The position numbers and the translations under genes were made by a program. Source: an uncultured Acidobacteriia bacterium (GTDB lineage Bacteria > Acidobacteriota > Terriglobia > Bryobacterales > Bryobacteraceae). Taken from it: a stretch of DNA of 46,801 bases. Each line of letters starts with the position of its first letter. The stretch's first letter is position 1. The notes beneath the pieces are model-generated. The model saw only the letters and a program-made list of their open reading frames with translations, searched no databases and had not been told where the DNA came from. The stretch is from assembly GCA_903851195.1 (NCBI GenBank), contig CAINNJ010000030.1:1-46801 (forward strand), written 5' to 3'. Of this stretch, positions 36,388 to 45,315 are shown piece after piece.

Positions 36388-36425
36388 GAAGCGCCACCCG
36401 GGTGACAGACACCGGGCGGCGCTTC
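36388..36425. terminator. Bidirectional terminator-like hairpin
   Basis: GAAGCGCC / GGCGCTTC outer stem (36388-36395 and 36418-36425) with a further CCCGG/CCGGG inner stem after one mismatch. It sits in the 73-base gap between convergent galM and the Sel1-repeat gene. An A run (36375-36379) precedes it; no strong T run follows. Confidence 0.5.
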
Positions 36426-36430
36426 CCTTG

Positions 36431-37291
36431 TCAGCGGCCTGCCGCGACCACCACGGGTTTCCATTCCGTGGCGGACTGCTTCACTTTGGAAGCCTCGTCT
36501 CCCGGTAACCGCGCAGCCATGGCGGCGAGCCGCCGTTCCGCATTCTTCTCGTTCTGTTTGGCCGCCAGAGTGGACCAGAAATAGGCCTGCGAAGCGTCCG
36601 CCGTGACGCCGGCCCCCGTCGCGTACATCTGCCCGACTCTTTCCTGTGCCGGGGCAAAGCCCTGTTCCGCGGCGGATTTATACAGTGCAAACGCTTCTGT
36701 CAGATCCCTCTTTCCGGCTTTGCCCTTCTCCAGAATCTGGCCGAGATCGTATTGCGCCTCGGCCACGCCTTTCGCGGCAGCCAGCCGGTAGTAATGCATG
36801 GCCTTCTTCAGATCCTGCGGAACACCGTAGCCATCTTCATAAAGCGATGCGATCCCGGTCAGCGCGGCACCGTCTCCCTGATCCGCCGCCATTTGGTACC
36901 AGCGGGACGCCTCCGCGTAATCCTGCTGGACGCCCCAGCCGTGCGCGTATCGGAATCCGAGCCGGTACTCTGCCTGCGAATGCCCCTGCGCCGCGGCGAG
37001 GTGATACAGGCGCATGGCTTCCTCGATGTCCTGGTGCACTCCCAAACCTCTCGCATAGAGGATTCCAAGGTTGAACTGGGCGTTGGCATCGCCCTGGTCG
37101 GCGGCCGCTTTCCATTCCCGGTAGGCGGTGGCATAGTCTTTCTCCAGAAAGGCCTTTCGGCCCGCGGCGGAATCGGCTCCGAGCAGCATCCCGGATGAGG
37201 ATGCCATACCCCCGACCACGACTACAGAAGTAAACAACAGGCACGCCACCCGCTTTGCGGACGGCTTCTTCCCGGCAAAAAGGCTTCGCAT
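36431..37291 (-). CDS. Exported Sel1-repeat protein
   Basis: 286 residues from ATG (complement of 37289-37291), which has GGAGGGACC just upstream. A signal/anchor segment (VACLLFTSVVVVGGMA) precedes at least five Sel1 repeats of about 36 residues (DANAQFNLGILYARGLGVHQ; SQAEYRLGFRYAHGWGVQQD; AALTGIASLYEDGYGVPQDL; AEAQYDLGQILEKGKAGKRD; APAQERVGQMYATGAGVTAD). Sel1 arrays are protein-protein scaffolds in the envelope. Partner unknown. Confidence 0.9.
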   Translation of the reverse strand: MRSLFAGKKPSAKRVACLLFTSVVVVGGMASSSGMLLGADSAAGRKAFLEKDYATAYREWKAAADQGDANAQFNLGILYARGLGVHQDIEEAMRLYHLAAAQGHSQAEYRLGFRYAHGWGVQQDYAEASRWYQMAADQGDGAALTGIASLYEDGYGVPQDLKKAMHYYRLAAAKGVAEAQYDLGQILEKGKAGKRDLTEAFALYKSAAEQGFAPAQERVGQMYATGAGVTADASQAYFWSTLAAKQNEKNAERRLAAMAARLPGDEASKVKQSATEWKPVVVAAGR

Positions 37292-38217
37292 GGTCCCTCC
37301 TTCAAAAGGACTGAGCTTTACGATCATTTACACTACTCCTGTCGCGCTCCAAGCGCAATGCCCCCCTTTCCTGGGTTCCCCGACGGCCGATCAAGCGATT
37401 TCGTTTTATTCCCTAAGCTCAAACGGAAACCTACCCCTCATTTTTAATAAAGACCGGTAATGCTGGCGCTTTTCACGAGGACATCAGGCGGGGCCGAAGG
37501 TTTTCGGAACCGGGGGCGGAAAACGGGACAATTCCCCATTTGAAACGGACTGTGCGGAACACTCGCCACTTTGAAACCGATGGGCCATAGATAACTCTGT
37601 ATACGAAAGACGACGCAGTACTATGCGGAAACGTAGCCGATGACACTTTAATACAAAAAAATTGCGCCAATATGTCACAGAGAAACGAAATATTTGCGGT
37701 TATCGCGGAGAAGCCCGGCATTCGGGTATTTTTGAAAAATTCGGCAACCGGAACTGCCTTTTGGTCGGGAATGCAGCCGGTGGCGGAAGGGATCCTGGGG
37801 GCTGTGGTTTCGGATTTCACTGCCCGGGCAAACAGAACATATTTAAAGGATAAGAAATCCGGCTGGAATTTCCGGGCAGCCTCGCGGAAGTCGGTGGATC
37901 CCATCGCAAACAGGCGTGGAACCTATGATATTCGTCGTTGGCGGCAGGATGCCCAGGTCCGGCAGACCGAACCGGATTTCGTCCTTGCCGCAGGCACCGT
38001 GACGCATTACAGTTAGTTAACATGACGGATATCATTGAGCACAATGGACGTTCACGCGGAATACGGAGCAGGGCGCGGCCCGGCTGCGCCAACCTGACCA
38101 CCATCGTGTGACAACCTGGCACTTCCGATTTCCGCCTGTATTTCGTCTCAGTACTAGAACCAACAGGTTAGGCGCATCAGCCAGGATTGGCCCTTATTTT
38201 GCTTCACTAGGATTTGC
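37292..38217. other. Long gap, possible worn-out IS end
   Basis: About 925 bases with no convincing gene; two frames (37473-37904 minus and 37672-38016 plus) lack family motifs and ribosome binding sites. An imperfect direct repeat, CCCCATTTGAAACGG (37534-37548) and GCCACTTTGAAACCG (37565-37579), is like the multiple short end repeats of IS21-type elements, but no transposase sequence is seen. The promoters for the Sel1 gene and the subtilase should lie here. Confidence 0.4.
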
Positions 38218-40158
38218 ATGGATACGTCCAAATTATTTCGAACTCTGTCACATCACGTTATGTGCCTCACGGTTCTGAGTTGTCCGGCGCTGGCCGGGAC
38301 GCTCTCGCCGGAATTCAAAACGCTACCCTCCAACAGAACGCTGGACGTGATTGTCCAGTACGCGCAGGGTCATCAGCCCTCACTTTCAACCGGCCTGAAA
38401 CTGGCCAGCATCAACGGCGGCGCCATTTACCGCATGACGGCAGCGCAGGCGGCGATTGTTGCGGCGCATCCGGAAGTTTACTCGGTCACGCCGGGCTCTC
38501 GTGCCGTGTTTGCCAGTGACAGCGGCAATGGAAATTCACAGGGCGAGGATCGCCCCTACGATTTCATGCCGCAAACCATCCAGCCGAATTCGAATGTGAA
38601 CAACGCGACATTCCAGGGATTCGGGGTGGGTGTAGTCGTTATCGACAGCGGCATCAATGTTAATAATGACCTGCAGTACCTCGTCGTCGACGCGGAGAAC
38701 TTCTCCAGCGACTCCGATACCGCCGATCATTATGGACACGGCACGCATGTGGCTGGCCTGATCGCCGGCAAGGGCGTGAATTCTCTGGGCGCCGATCACA
38801 TCATTCATGGCGTTTCTTCCGGCGTCAAACTGATCAGCCTCAAGGTTCTGAACAGCTCCGGTGCGTCCACCGACAGCCAGGTGATTCTCGCGATTAACCG
38901 CGCGGTGGCCCTCAAGAAGCTGCATCCGGAATGGAACATCAAGGTGATCAACCTTTCGCTGGGCCGCCCTGTATACGAAGTCTCGGCGCTCGATCCGCTG
39001 TGCCGGGCCGTTGAAGACGCCTGGATGAACGGCATCGCGGTGGTGGTTGCGGCAGGCAACCAGGGTCGCCTGAACACGGCGAACACCCAAGGCTACGGCA
39101 CCATTGCCTCTCCGGCCAACGATCCCCTCGTCATCACGGTTGGTTCGCTGAACACGAATAACTCCGCGAAACTGAAAGACAATCTGATGACGAGCTACAG
39201 TTCGAAAGGTCCGACGCTGATCGAGCATGTGGTGAAGCCCGATCTGGTGGCCCCTGGCAACAAACTGGCGGCCGTCCTTGCGCAGGGTTCTTACCTCGGC
39301 CTGCAACCCCAGTCCGTGGTCTTCTCGGATCGTGGCAGTTCTCCGGATTACCTGCTCCTGAGCGGCACCAGCATGGCTGCCGCGGTAACCAGCGGCGCGG
39401 CCGCGGCGGTTTTCCAGAATGAAAACCTCACGCCGGATCAGTTGAAAGCGCGCCTGATGATGACGACGACGAAGCTCCCCGCGACTACGTATCCGGTTGT
39501 CGTCACCGATCCGACCGGGGCTACGGCGCCCGTCACCTACACGGTGCGCAACGACCTGTTTACGGTCGGCGCGGGCTCATTGAACCTCGATAAAGCCCTG
39601 GCCGCGAAAGGCCAGCACATCCCGGCCAACCAGAACGCGGCCTCTCCGGTTGCGGTGGTGACTTATTCCGCGAAGGGTGTGATCCGGATCGCGCTGAAAA
39701 ATTACTCCACGGTCTGGGGCAGCAACGGTTCCACGGTTTGGGGCAGCGGCGGTTCCACCGTCTGGGGAAGTTCCGATTCCACGGTCTGGGGCAGCGGCGG
39801 TTCCACGGTCTGGGGCAGTGGCGGCGATGGCTCCACGGTCTGGGGCAGCGACGGCTCCACCGTCTGGGGCAGCGGCGGTTCCACGGTCTGGGGCAGTGCG
39901 GATTCCACGGTCTGGGGCAGCGGCGGTGATGCTTCCACGGTCTGGGGCAGTTCCACCGTGTGGGGCAGTTCCACGGTCTGGGGTTCCAGCGTTCAAAGCC
40001 CGACCGGCGATTCCGCCGCGTTCGGCTCGCTCTGGGCTCTCGACGGCTCCACGGTCTGGGGCAGTTCCACGGTCTGGGGCAGTTCGACCGTTTGGGGTAG
40101 TTCTACCGTCTGGGGCAGCACCCTGGGTGGCGACCCCGACAGCGGCAGCACCGATTAA
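38218..40158 (+). CDS. Exported subtilase (S8 peptidase) with STVWGS-repeat tail
   Basis: 646 residues. Signal peptide 1-26, a short inhibitor-like propeptide (about 42-100), then the S8 catalytic domain with the full triad: D143 (VVVIDSGINV), H174 (HYGHGTHVAG) and S385 (LLSGTSMAAAV), plus the oxyanion Asn in VVAAGNQG. After about residue 495 the protein is a low-complexity array of S-T-V-W-G-S units, 16 in all, spaced by Gly/Ser/Asp. Similar T-V-W-G arrays end other secreted subtilases of Acidobacteriota and relatives; role may be surface anchoring or assembly. A strong terminator follows. Confidence 0.93.
   Translation: MDTSKLFRTLSHHVMCLTVLSCPALAGTLSPEFKTLPSNRTLDVIVQYAQGHQPSLSTGLKLASINGGAIYRMTAAQAAIVAAHPEVYSVTPGSRAVFASDSGNGNSQGEDRPYDFMPQTIQPNSNVNNATFQGFGVGVVVIDSGINVNNDLQYLVVDAENFSSDSDTADHYGHGTHVAGLIAGKGVNSLGADHIIHGVSSGVKLISLKVLNSSGASTDSQVILAINRAVALKKLHPEWNIKVINLSLGRPVYEVSALDPLCRAVEDAWMNGIAVVVAAGNQGRLNTANTQGYGTIASPANDPLVITVGSLNTNNSAKLKDNLMTSYSSKGPTLIEHVVKPDLVAPGNKLAAVLAQGSYLGLQPQSVVFSDRGSSPDYLLLSGTSMAAAVTSGAAAAVFQNENLTPDQLKARLMMTTTKLPATTYPVVVTDPTGATAPVTYTVRNDLFTVGAGSLNLDKALAAKGQHIPANQNAASPVAVVTYSAKGVIRIALKNYSTVWGSNGSTVWGSGGSTVWGSSDSTVWGSGGSTVWGSGGDGSTVWGSDGSTVWGSGGSTVWGSADSTVWGSGGDASTVWGSSTVWGSSTVWGSSVQSPTGDSAAFGSLWALDGSTVWGSSTVWGSSTVWGSSTVWGSTLGGDPDSGSTD
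39706..40119 (+). repeat. Coding repeat array, 16 STVWG units
   Basis: Twelve units (39706-39990) with two- to four-residue spacers that shrink to none, a 19-residue spacer (VQSPTGDSAAFGSLWALDG), then four back-to-back units. The DNA core is TCCACGGTCTGGGGCAG with few synonymous changes (TCC/TCT/TCG, ACG/ACC, GTC/GTT/GTG), showing recent expansion. Confidence 0.93.
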
Positions 40159-40187
40159 TCGCAGCGTTCGCGCGAGTATCCATACGT

Positions 40188-40227
40188 CGAAAAAGGCCTC
40201 GTTCCTCACGGAGCGGGGCCTTTTTCG
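40188..40227. terminator. Bidirectional intrinsic terminator
   Basis: An 18-base stem (CGAAAAAGGCCTCGTTCC / GGAGCGGGGCCTTTTTCG, two G-T pairs) with loop TCAC. The A run on the left and the T run on the right serve both strands, between the convergent subtilase and GDPD genes. Confidence 0.9.
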
Positions 40228-40239
40228 TGCTTGCCGGAA

Positions 40240-41112
40240 TTACCGGATTCCCTGCCCTTTGAGCCAGGAGATCAACGCCGCCGGATCGTCCGAGATCACG
40301 GCATCGGACCCGGCTGCCGCCAGCTTCGCCCATTCCGCCGGAACGTTCGATGTCCACGGCACTACCTGTAAACCAGCGGCATGCGCAACAGCGACCAGTT
40401 CCGGAGTCACCAGATGATACTCCGGACTCAGCAACGTCGCCTCAAACTCCCTCGCCACTTCCGTCCAGTCTGACGCCTTCTCAAACAAGGCCGCGCGCGG
40501 GACCGACGGATCCAGCTGCTTCATCGCGCGCAATGTCCGGGGGTCGAAACTCTGCAGGATGAACCGCTTCTCCATCCCGTTGCGCCGCGCGGAATCCAGA
40601 ATGAGCCGCACAAAATCTTCCGGCCCGGGCGTCAGCTCCGGCTTATCGGCAAAGATCTTGGTTTCCACGTTAAACCACACCGAATTCCCGCGACCCAGCG
40701 CAAACACCTCATCGAGCGACGGCACGCGCGTTCCCGGCACCGGAACCTGCTCGGGAAAACGCGGATTCTTCTTCGCGCCGCAGTCATACCGGTCCAGTTC
40801 CTTCCGGGTAAGGCCGCGAATCGGAATATCCAGCTTTGGCCCGGAACAGATTGTCGAGTTCAGCAGCGGATCGTGCGAGACCACCGCGACATTGTCTTTC
40901 GTCACGGCGACATCCAGCTCCAGCACGTCCACGCCCTCGGCGATCGCGTAACGGAACGCGGGCAGCGTATTCTCCGGACGGCGCGCCCGCGCTCCGCGGT
41001 GCCCGTGCACCTGAATCCGGCGTGGCCCGTCAGCCGGCAAGGCAATCCCCGCCGCCGCCAGACCCACTGCGCCCGCCGTAAACGAACGTCTCGAAATTCT
41101 TCGTGAAATCAT
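40240..41112 (-). CDS. Exported glycerophosphodiester phosphodiesterase
   Basis: 290 residues from ATG (complement of 41110-41112), chosen for the Tat leader SRRISRRSFTAGAVGLAAAG; a start at 41160 is possible. GDPD barrel with catalytic H38 (VHGHRGARARRPENTLPAFR), E47, metal E65 and D67 (VLELDVAVTKD), and H80 (VVSHDP); later VWFNVETK and VVPWTSN-type ending. Splits glycerophosphodiesters to glycerol 3-phosphate. A Tat-exported form suggests phosphate or lipid headgroup scavenging, like the phosphatase at 27748. Confidence 0.92.
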   Translation of the reverse strand: MISRRISRRSFTAGAVGLAAAGIALPADGPRRIQVHGHRGARARRPENTLPAFRYAIAEGVDVLELDVAVTKDNVAVVSHDPLLNSTICSGPKLDIPIRGLTRKELDRYDCGAKKNPRFPEQVPVPGTRVPSLDEVFALGRGNSVWFNVETKIFADKPELTPGPEDFVRLILDSARRNGMEKRFILQSFDPRTLRAMKQLDPSVPRAALFEKASDWTEVAREFEATLLSPEYHLVTPELVAVAHAAGLQVVPWTSNVPAEWAKLAAAGSDAVISDDPAALISWLKGQGIR

Positions 41113-41161
41113 AGAGGAATATCGAGTCTCGCACGCTCCGGCCCCGGCTATCCATAACAAT

Positions 41162-42400
41162 TCAATGAACCGTACGCGTTTTCCGGTTCATGTAGTCCAT
41201 CAGCAGATACTGCCCCAGCGTGTGCGGAGTCGTGAAATACGCCTTGCCCCGGCACAGTTCGGTCACCTTGCGGACGAAGTTGATCAGCCCGTAATCGCTC
41301 GCCAGCATGAACGTGTTGATCAGAATCCCCTGTTTCTTGCAGCGGTTCACCTCTTCCAGGGTCCGGCTGATCACCAGCGGATCCAGCCCGAACGCATTCC
41401 GGTAGGTGCTCCCGTCGTCCAGCGTCAGCGCCGAAGGCTTCCCGTCGGTAATCATCACGATCTGCTTCATGTCCTTGCGTTCCTGCTGCAGCAGCCGCTG
41501 CGCCAGAATCAGGCCATCCCGCGTATTCGTGTAGTAGGGCCCCACCTGCACGCGCGCCAGTTCCCCGATCCGCACCTCTTCTGCCGAATCGTGGAACAGC
41601 ACGCAACGCAGACTGTCGCCCGGATACTGCGTCCGGATCAGATGCGCGAGCGCCATTGCGACCCGTTTTGCGGGCGTAAACCGGTCCTCGCCATACAGGA
41701 TCATGCTGTGGCTGCAATCGAGCATCAGCACGGTGGCGCAGGAACTCTGGTACTCCGACTGGTGCACGTGCAGGTCGGAATACTCCAGCTCGATGGGGTC
41801 GGAAGTCCCGGGCTTGACCCCGCCCCGCCGCACGGCCGAGAACAGCGTCTCGCTGATATCCAGGTTCAGCGTGTCGCCGAATTCATACTGCTTTGAAGAC
41901 CCCGAGGTCTCGATACCGGTCGACAGATCGCGCGTGTCGTGCCGCCCGAAACTCGCTTTGCCCAGCGACCCCAGCAGGTCCTTCAGCGTTTTAAAGCCGA
42001 GAAAATCGAGGGATTTATCGGTCACCTCGAAGCGGGCCTGCCCGGATCCTCCCCCCTGTTCGCCGTTCGCCTCGTCACCCCGGTCCACGGAAATGTGGCC
42101 TTCGTCGGCGAGCTTCTGCACCAGGCTCTCGAGCAACTGATCGAGTTGCTCGGGCGACATCGCCGCGAGCTTCTCCAGAATCTCCTGCAGACGCTCGTCC
42201 GGAAACAGGTCGCCGCTTTCCAGAGCCTGGCGGATCGCCTCTTTAAGGTCCTCCAGACTGTTCTGGTTCCACTCGGAGAACCGCATGAACTGCGTGTTGT
42301 AACCGCTTTCCAGAAAGAAATCGGCCAGAGCCTGCATCAGGTCCTGGGCGTCGATGCCGAAATCGTCACCGTCGTATTTCGAGAACCGGACCCACTTCAT
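41162..42400 (-). CDS. VWA-domain protein partnered with a MoxR/chelatase-type ATPase
   Basis: 412 residues from ATG (complement of 42398-42400) preceded by GGGGAGGCAGCGC. N-terminal helical part (about 1-130), then a von Willebrand A domain (about 215-410) with MIDAS motif D228-C-S230-H-S232, TNTRDG loop and MITDGKPS. Cytoplasmic; no signal. The gene lies 35 bases after the AAA+ gene; such ATPase/VWA pairs act as chaperones that insert metals or mature enzymes. Client unknown. Confidence 0.88.
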   Translation of the reverse strand: MKWVRFSKYDGDDFGIDAQDLMQALADFFLESGYNTQFMRFSEWNQNSLEDLKEAIRQALESGDLFPDERLQEILEKLAAMSPEQLDQLLESLVQKLADEGHISVDRGDEANGEQGGGSGQARFEVTDKSLDFLGFKTLKDLLGSLGKASFGRHDTRDLSTGIETSGSSKQYEFGDTLNLDISETLFSAVRRGGVKPGTSDPIELEYSDLHVHQSEYQSSCATVLMLDCSHSMILYGEDRFTPAKRVAMALAHLIRTQYPGDSLRCVLFHDSAEEVRIGELARVQVGPYYTNTRDGLILAQRLLQQERKDMKQIVMITDGKPSALTLDDGSTYRNAFGLDPLVISRTLEEVNRCKKQGILINTFMLASDYGLINFVRKVTELCRGKAYFTTPHTLGQYLLMDYMNRKTRTVH

Positions 42401-42435
42401 GCGCTGCCTCCCCGGCAAACTCCGTTCGACAAGCC

Positions 42436-43950
42436 TTAGTTGAACTGACGGCGCTGCCGCTGGCGCGGCGTTTCTTCCGGTTCCGGGGCGGGGCGCTTCC
42501 GCTCTTCGGCCGCGAAACCACGCTCCTCGCTCCGGCTCAGCCGCTTGTGGGCGTAGAGCCCCTCGAGGATGAACTCCCCGGCGGAGGCGCGTACCGGATC
42601 CGGCTCGTTCGCCGTCAGACCAAGCGCGCGCGTCTTCTCCATCAGCCCCTGAATCGACATCAACTGCACCAGCAGCCCGGCGGAATCCACGTCGGCGCCA
42701 AGTTTCAGCGACCCGCCCAGATCGAACCACTGCACAATCGGCTGCATGTTCACGCCTTCGAAGTACCGGTCGAAGACTTTGCCCACGGCCGCGCGGATCA
42801 GTTCCCGCCCGACGGTATCGCCGCCCTTCAGTTCGCCCTCGTACTCCAGTTCGATCTTGCCGGTGATGGCCGGCAGCGCCGCGTAAATATCCAGAACGCG
42901 CGGCACGGCGGTATCTTCGCCGTTCTGCAGAGCGCGCCGCTCCGCATTCGAAATCACATTCTCCGTCACCGAGATCGGCAGGCGCTGCGAGACGCCGGAT
43001 CGCTTGTCCACCCGCTTATCGTCGCGCGCGGAAAACGCCAGTTGCTCGATCACCTCGGCGATGTAAGACGGCAACCGCACCGCAACCGCGGCGCCGGCAC
43101 CGTCCCCCCCTGCCCGGTCGATCCAGGCCTCGCTGCGGGTGATCTCGATGCCATGCTCGATGGTGGCCGGATAGTGCGTGCGGATCTCGCTCCCGATGCG
43201 GTCCTTCAATGGCGTGATGATCTTGCCGCGCGCCGTGTAGTCCTCGGGATTGGCGGTGAACACCAGCAGCACGTCCAGAGGCAGCCGGACAGGATAGCCC
43301 TTGATCTGGACGTCGCCTTCCTGCATGATGTTGAACAATCCGACCTGGATCTTGCCCGCCAGATCCGGCAGTTCGTTAATCGCGAAAATACCCCGGTTCG
43401 CCCGCGGCAACAGCCCGTAGTGGACCGTCAGTTCATCCGAGATGTCCTGCCCGCGCCGTGCCGCCTTGATGGGATCGATATCGCCGATCATATCCGCGAT
43501 GGTGACATCGGGCGTCGCCAGTTTCTCGACGTACCGATCGTCCGCCGCCAGCCAGGCAATCGGCGTCGCGTCGCCTTCTTCCCCGATCAGCACCTTGCAA
43601 CGGCGGCAAAGGGGCGCATACGGATTGTCGTGGATCTCACATCCCGCCACGAACGGCGTCCACGGGTCGAGCAGCGTGGTGAGCATGCGGATCAACCGTG
43701 TCTTGGCCTGCCCGCGCAGGCCTAACAGGATGAAGTTATGGCGGGAGAGAAGTGCGTTGGTAACCTGAGGGACAACTGTATCTTCGTAACCGACGATTCC
43801 CGGGAAAAGTTTCTCCCCGCTTCGGAGTTTCGCGATCAGGTTCGAGCGAAGCTCTTCTTTTACAGACCGCCGGGCCAGATGATTCGCGGTAAACTCGCTG
43901 GCGCGCAAATCTCCCAGCGTGCGAGGCAACTCCAGAGAGGGTCGAGGCAT
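42436..43950 (-). CDS. MoxR/magnesium-chelatase-like AAA+ ATPase
   Basis: 504 residues. Walker A G77LRGQAKT84, a zinc-like insert (GCEIHDNPYAPLCRRC), chelatase-type MIGDIDPIKAARRGQ, Walker B GIFAINELPDL and sensor-1 VFTANPEDY. Ring-forming helper ATPase, in an operon with the VWA protein. The C-terminal tail is basic and rich in Pro/Gln/Arg. Resembles the ChlI-like branch. No substrate enzyme lies next to it. Confidence 0.9.
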   Translation of the reverse strand: MPRPSLELPRTLGDLRASEFTANHLARRSVKEELRSNLIAKLRSGEKLFPGIVGYEDTVVPQVTNALLSRHNFILLGLRGQAKTRLIRMLTTLLDPWTPFVAGCEIHDNPYAPLCRRCKVLIGEEGDATPIAWLAADDRYVEKLATPDVTIADMIGDIDPIKAARRGQDISDELTVHYGLLPRANRGIFAINELPDLAGKIQVGLFNIMQEGDVQIKGYPVRLPLDVLLVFTANPEDYTARGKIITPLKDRIGSEIRTHYPATIEHGIEITRSEAWIDRAGGDGAGAAVAVRLPSYIAEVIEQLAFSARDDKRVDKRSGVSQRLPISVTENVISNAERRALQNGEDTAVPRVLDIYAALPAITGKIELEYEGELKGGDTVGRELIRAAVGKVFDRYFEGVNMQPIVQWFDLGGSLKLGADVDSAGLLVQLMSIQGLMEKTRALGLTANEPDPVRASAGEFILEGLYAHKRLSRSEERGFAAEERKRPAPEPEETPRQRQRRQFN

Positions 43951-44022
43951 AGTTGCACGTCCGAAACTGTCCTGATCTTAGCAGGACACCTGTTGGATGC
44001 CTCTCCGCGCGGTTCGGTTGTC

Positions 44023-44643
44023 CTAATCGGAATTGAATTCGAAAATTTCGCCTTCGCACCGAAACACGAGACGTCCGCCGGTCAAAGTTTTGACTTCGTG
44101 GGTCAGCGGAATAAACACCGCGCCGTCGGTGGATTGGCCCGGCGGCAGCCGCGTCTGTCCCAGCGCGATCGCGGAAGCCGTAGCGGCCGCCTTCAGGCGC
44201 GTGGACATCCCGTAAGCCATGGCATTCTGCCGCCGCTGCTCATAACCGTTCGTCGAGCGCATATGCGGAATTCCATATAACGCCCCTTCGTAGGAGGAAA
44301 CCAGTTTCACCACGTCGGCGTGAGACGCCCGGTCCAGCAGCAGATCGACCACCTGATTGGCGGGCAGCCCCGGCATGGCCATCTCCTGCCGAACGTACGA
44401 GAACGCTTCCGGCTTCACCGTCCAGTAAATCTGCGACCCATTCGACACCGAGACCTGCACCAGCCCGAAACCCGCGACGTGATTCGGCAGATGCGTCACG
44501 ATGACGGTGAGCCCGCGTCGCGTGGCGGTCTGGTACCGCATGCCATTGGCTTCATACTCAATGACCTGCGCGGCCGCGGGCGCGGCCAGCAGCAGGGCCG
44601 CCGACTGCAGGAACCCGCGGCGATTTGGGCGAGGAATTTTCAC
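44023..44643 (-). CDS. Exported hypothetical protein
   Basis: 206 residues with Tat/Sec-like leader (NRRGFLQSAALLLAAPAAAQ). An alpha/beta pattern follows (GLTVIVTHLPNHVAGFGLVQ VSVSNGS; SYVRQEMAMPGLPANQVVDL; GGRLVFRCEGEIFEF). No family recognised. It starts a likely small transcription group with nothing else; GC and codon use match the core genome. Confidence 0.7.
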   Translation of the reverse strand: MKIPRPNRRGFLQSAALLLAAPAAAQVIEYEANGMRYQTATRRGLTVIVTHLPNHVAGFGLVQVSVSNGSQIYWTVKPEAFSYVRQEMAMPGLPANQVVDLLLDRASHADVVKLVSSYEGALYGIPHMRSTNGYEQRRQNAMAYGMSTRLKAAATASAIALGQTRLPPGQSTDGAVFIPLTHEVKTLTGGRLVFRCEGEIFEFNSD

Positions 44644-44686
44644 CAGGTTAATACCAGATTACCGCGCCGAATTTCCGGCATTGAAC

Positions 44687-45196
44687 TTATTTCAGCTCGG
44701 TAATCAGAAACGGCCCCGTCCCTTCCGGAAGCCTGTTCCACAGGACCGCGGCCGTCACCGGATCCACGGCCACGAAGTTCTTCGCGGCCGGACGGTGTGA
44801 ACTTCTGTAAACCCGCACCTGCGGGTTGTCGAGCAGCGTCTTCTCCGCGGACTTGCCGGCGGCAGCGCCACCCTGCGACCGCACCTCGATCTCCACAATC
44901 CGGATCGGTTTCGAGGAGACATTCTGGCTCGTATGCATCCCGCCACCGGGACTCCAGGCGACGTCCCCTGCCTTCCAGTGCTGGTTCTCCGCCTTGCCGT
45001 CCGCATACCGGATCTGAATGTCCCCCGGGTCCAGATAGATCATCACCCGGTTCTCCTTATGTTCATGCAGGACGCCGGGTTTCGACACCGGCTGATCCGT
45101 CACGGACAGCACGCGGACATACTCATTCTCAACCGGTATACTCCGGCCCTGACCCATCGCCAGAGCCAACGGAATGACAAACAGCAGCAGACGCAT
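44687..45196 (-). CDS. Exported cupin-like small protein
   Basis: 169 residues, signal peptide MRLLLFVIPLALAMGQG. One cupin-like barrel: VENEYVRVLSV, GVLHEHKENRVMIYLDPGDI, HWKAGDVAWSPGGGMHTSQN, IRIVEIEV. Histidines in LHEH and MHTSQN match cupin metal positions in part. The second half (about 110-169) is a short beta segment of unknown role. Sensor, binding or enzyme function cannot be told. Confidence 0.75.
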   Translation of the reverse strand: MRLLLFVIPLALAMGQGRSIPVENEYVRVLSVTDQPVSKPGVLHEHKENRVMIYLDPGDIQIRYADGKAENQHWKAGDVAWSPGGGMHTSQNVSSKPIRIVEIEVRSQGGAAAGKSAEKTLLDNPQVRVYRSSHRPAAKNFVAVDPVTAAVLWNRLPEGTGPFLITELK

Positions 45197-45315
45197 AAAG
45201 GCAGTCTATTACGCCACTGGCCACGGCAACTCCGGTTGCGGCCACGAATTGCGACAGCTTCGCCCCAAATGCGTTTCGTCCGCAAAAGGCGCGGCGCAGC
45301 ATGGCATCAGACGAT

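Noticed and set aside
37473-38016. Two opposite open frames in the long gap (143 and 114 residues)
   Set aside because: No recognised motif, no ribosome binding site, and they overlap each other antisense.
39702-39974. CRISPR-like or minisatellite array
   Set aside because: The repeats are in frame, of varied short spacing and encode the STVWGS tail; there are no unique spacers and no cas genes.
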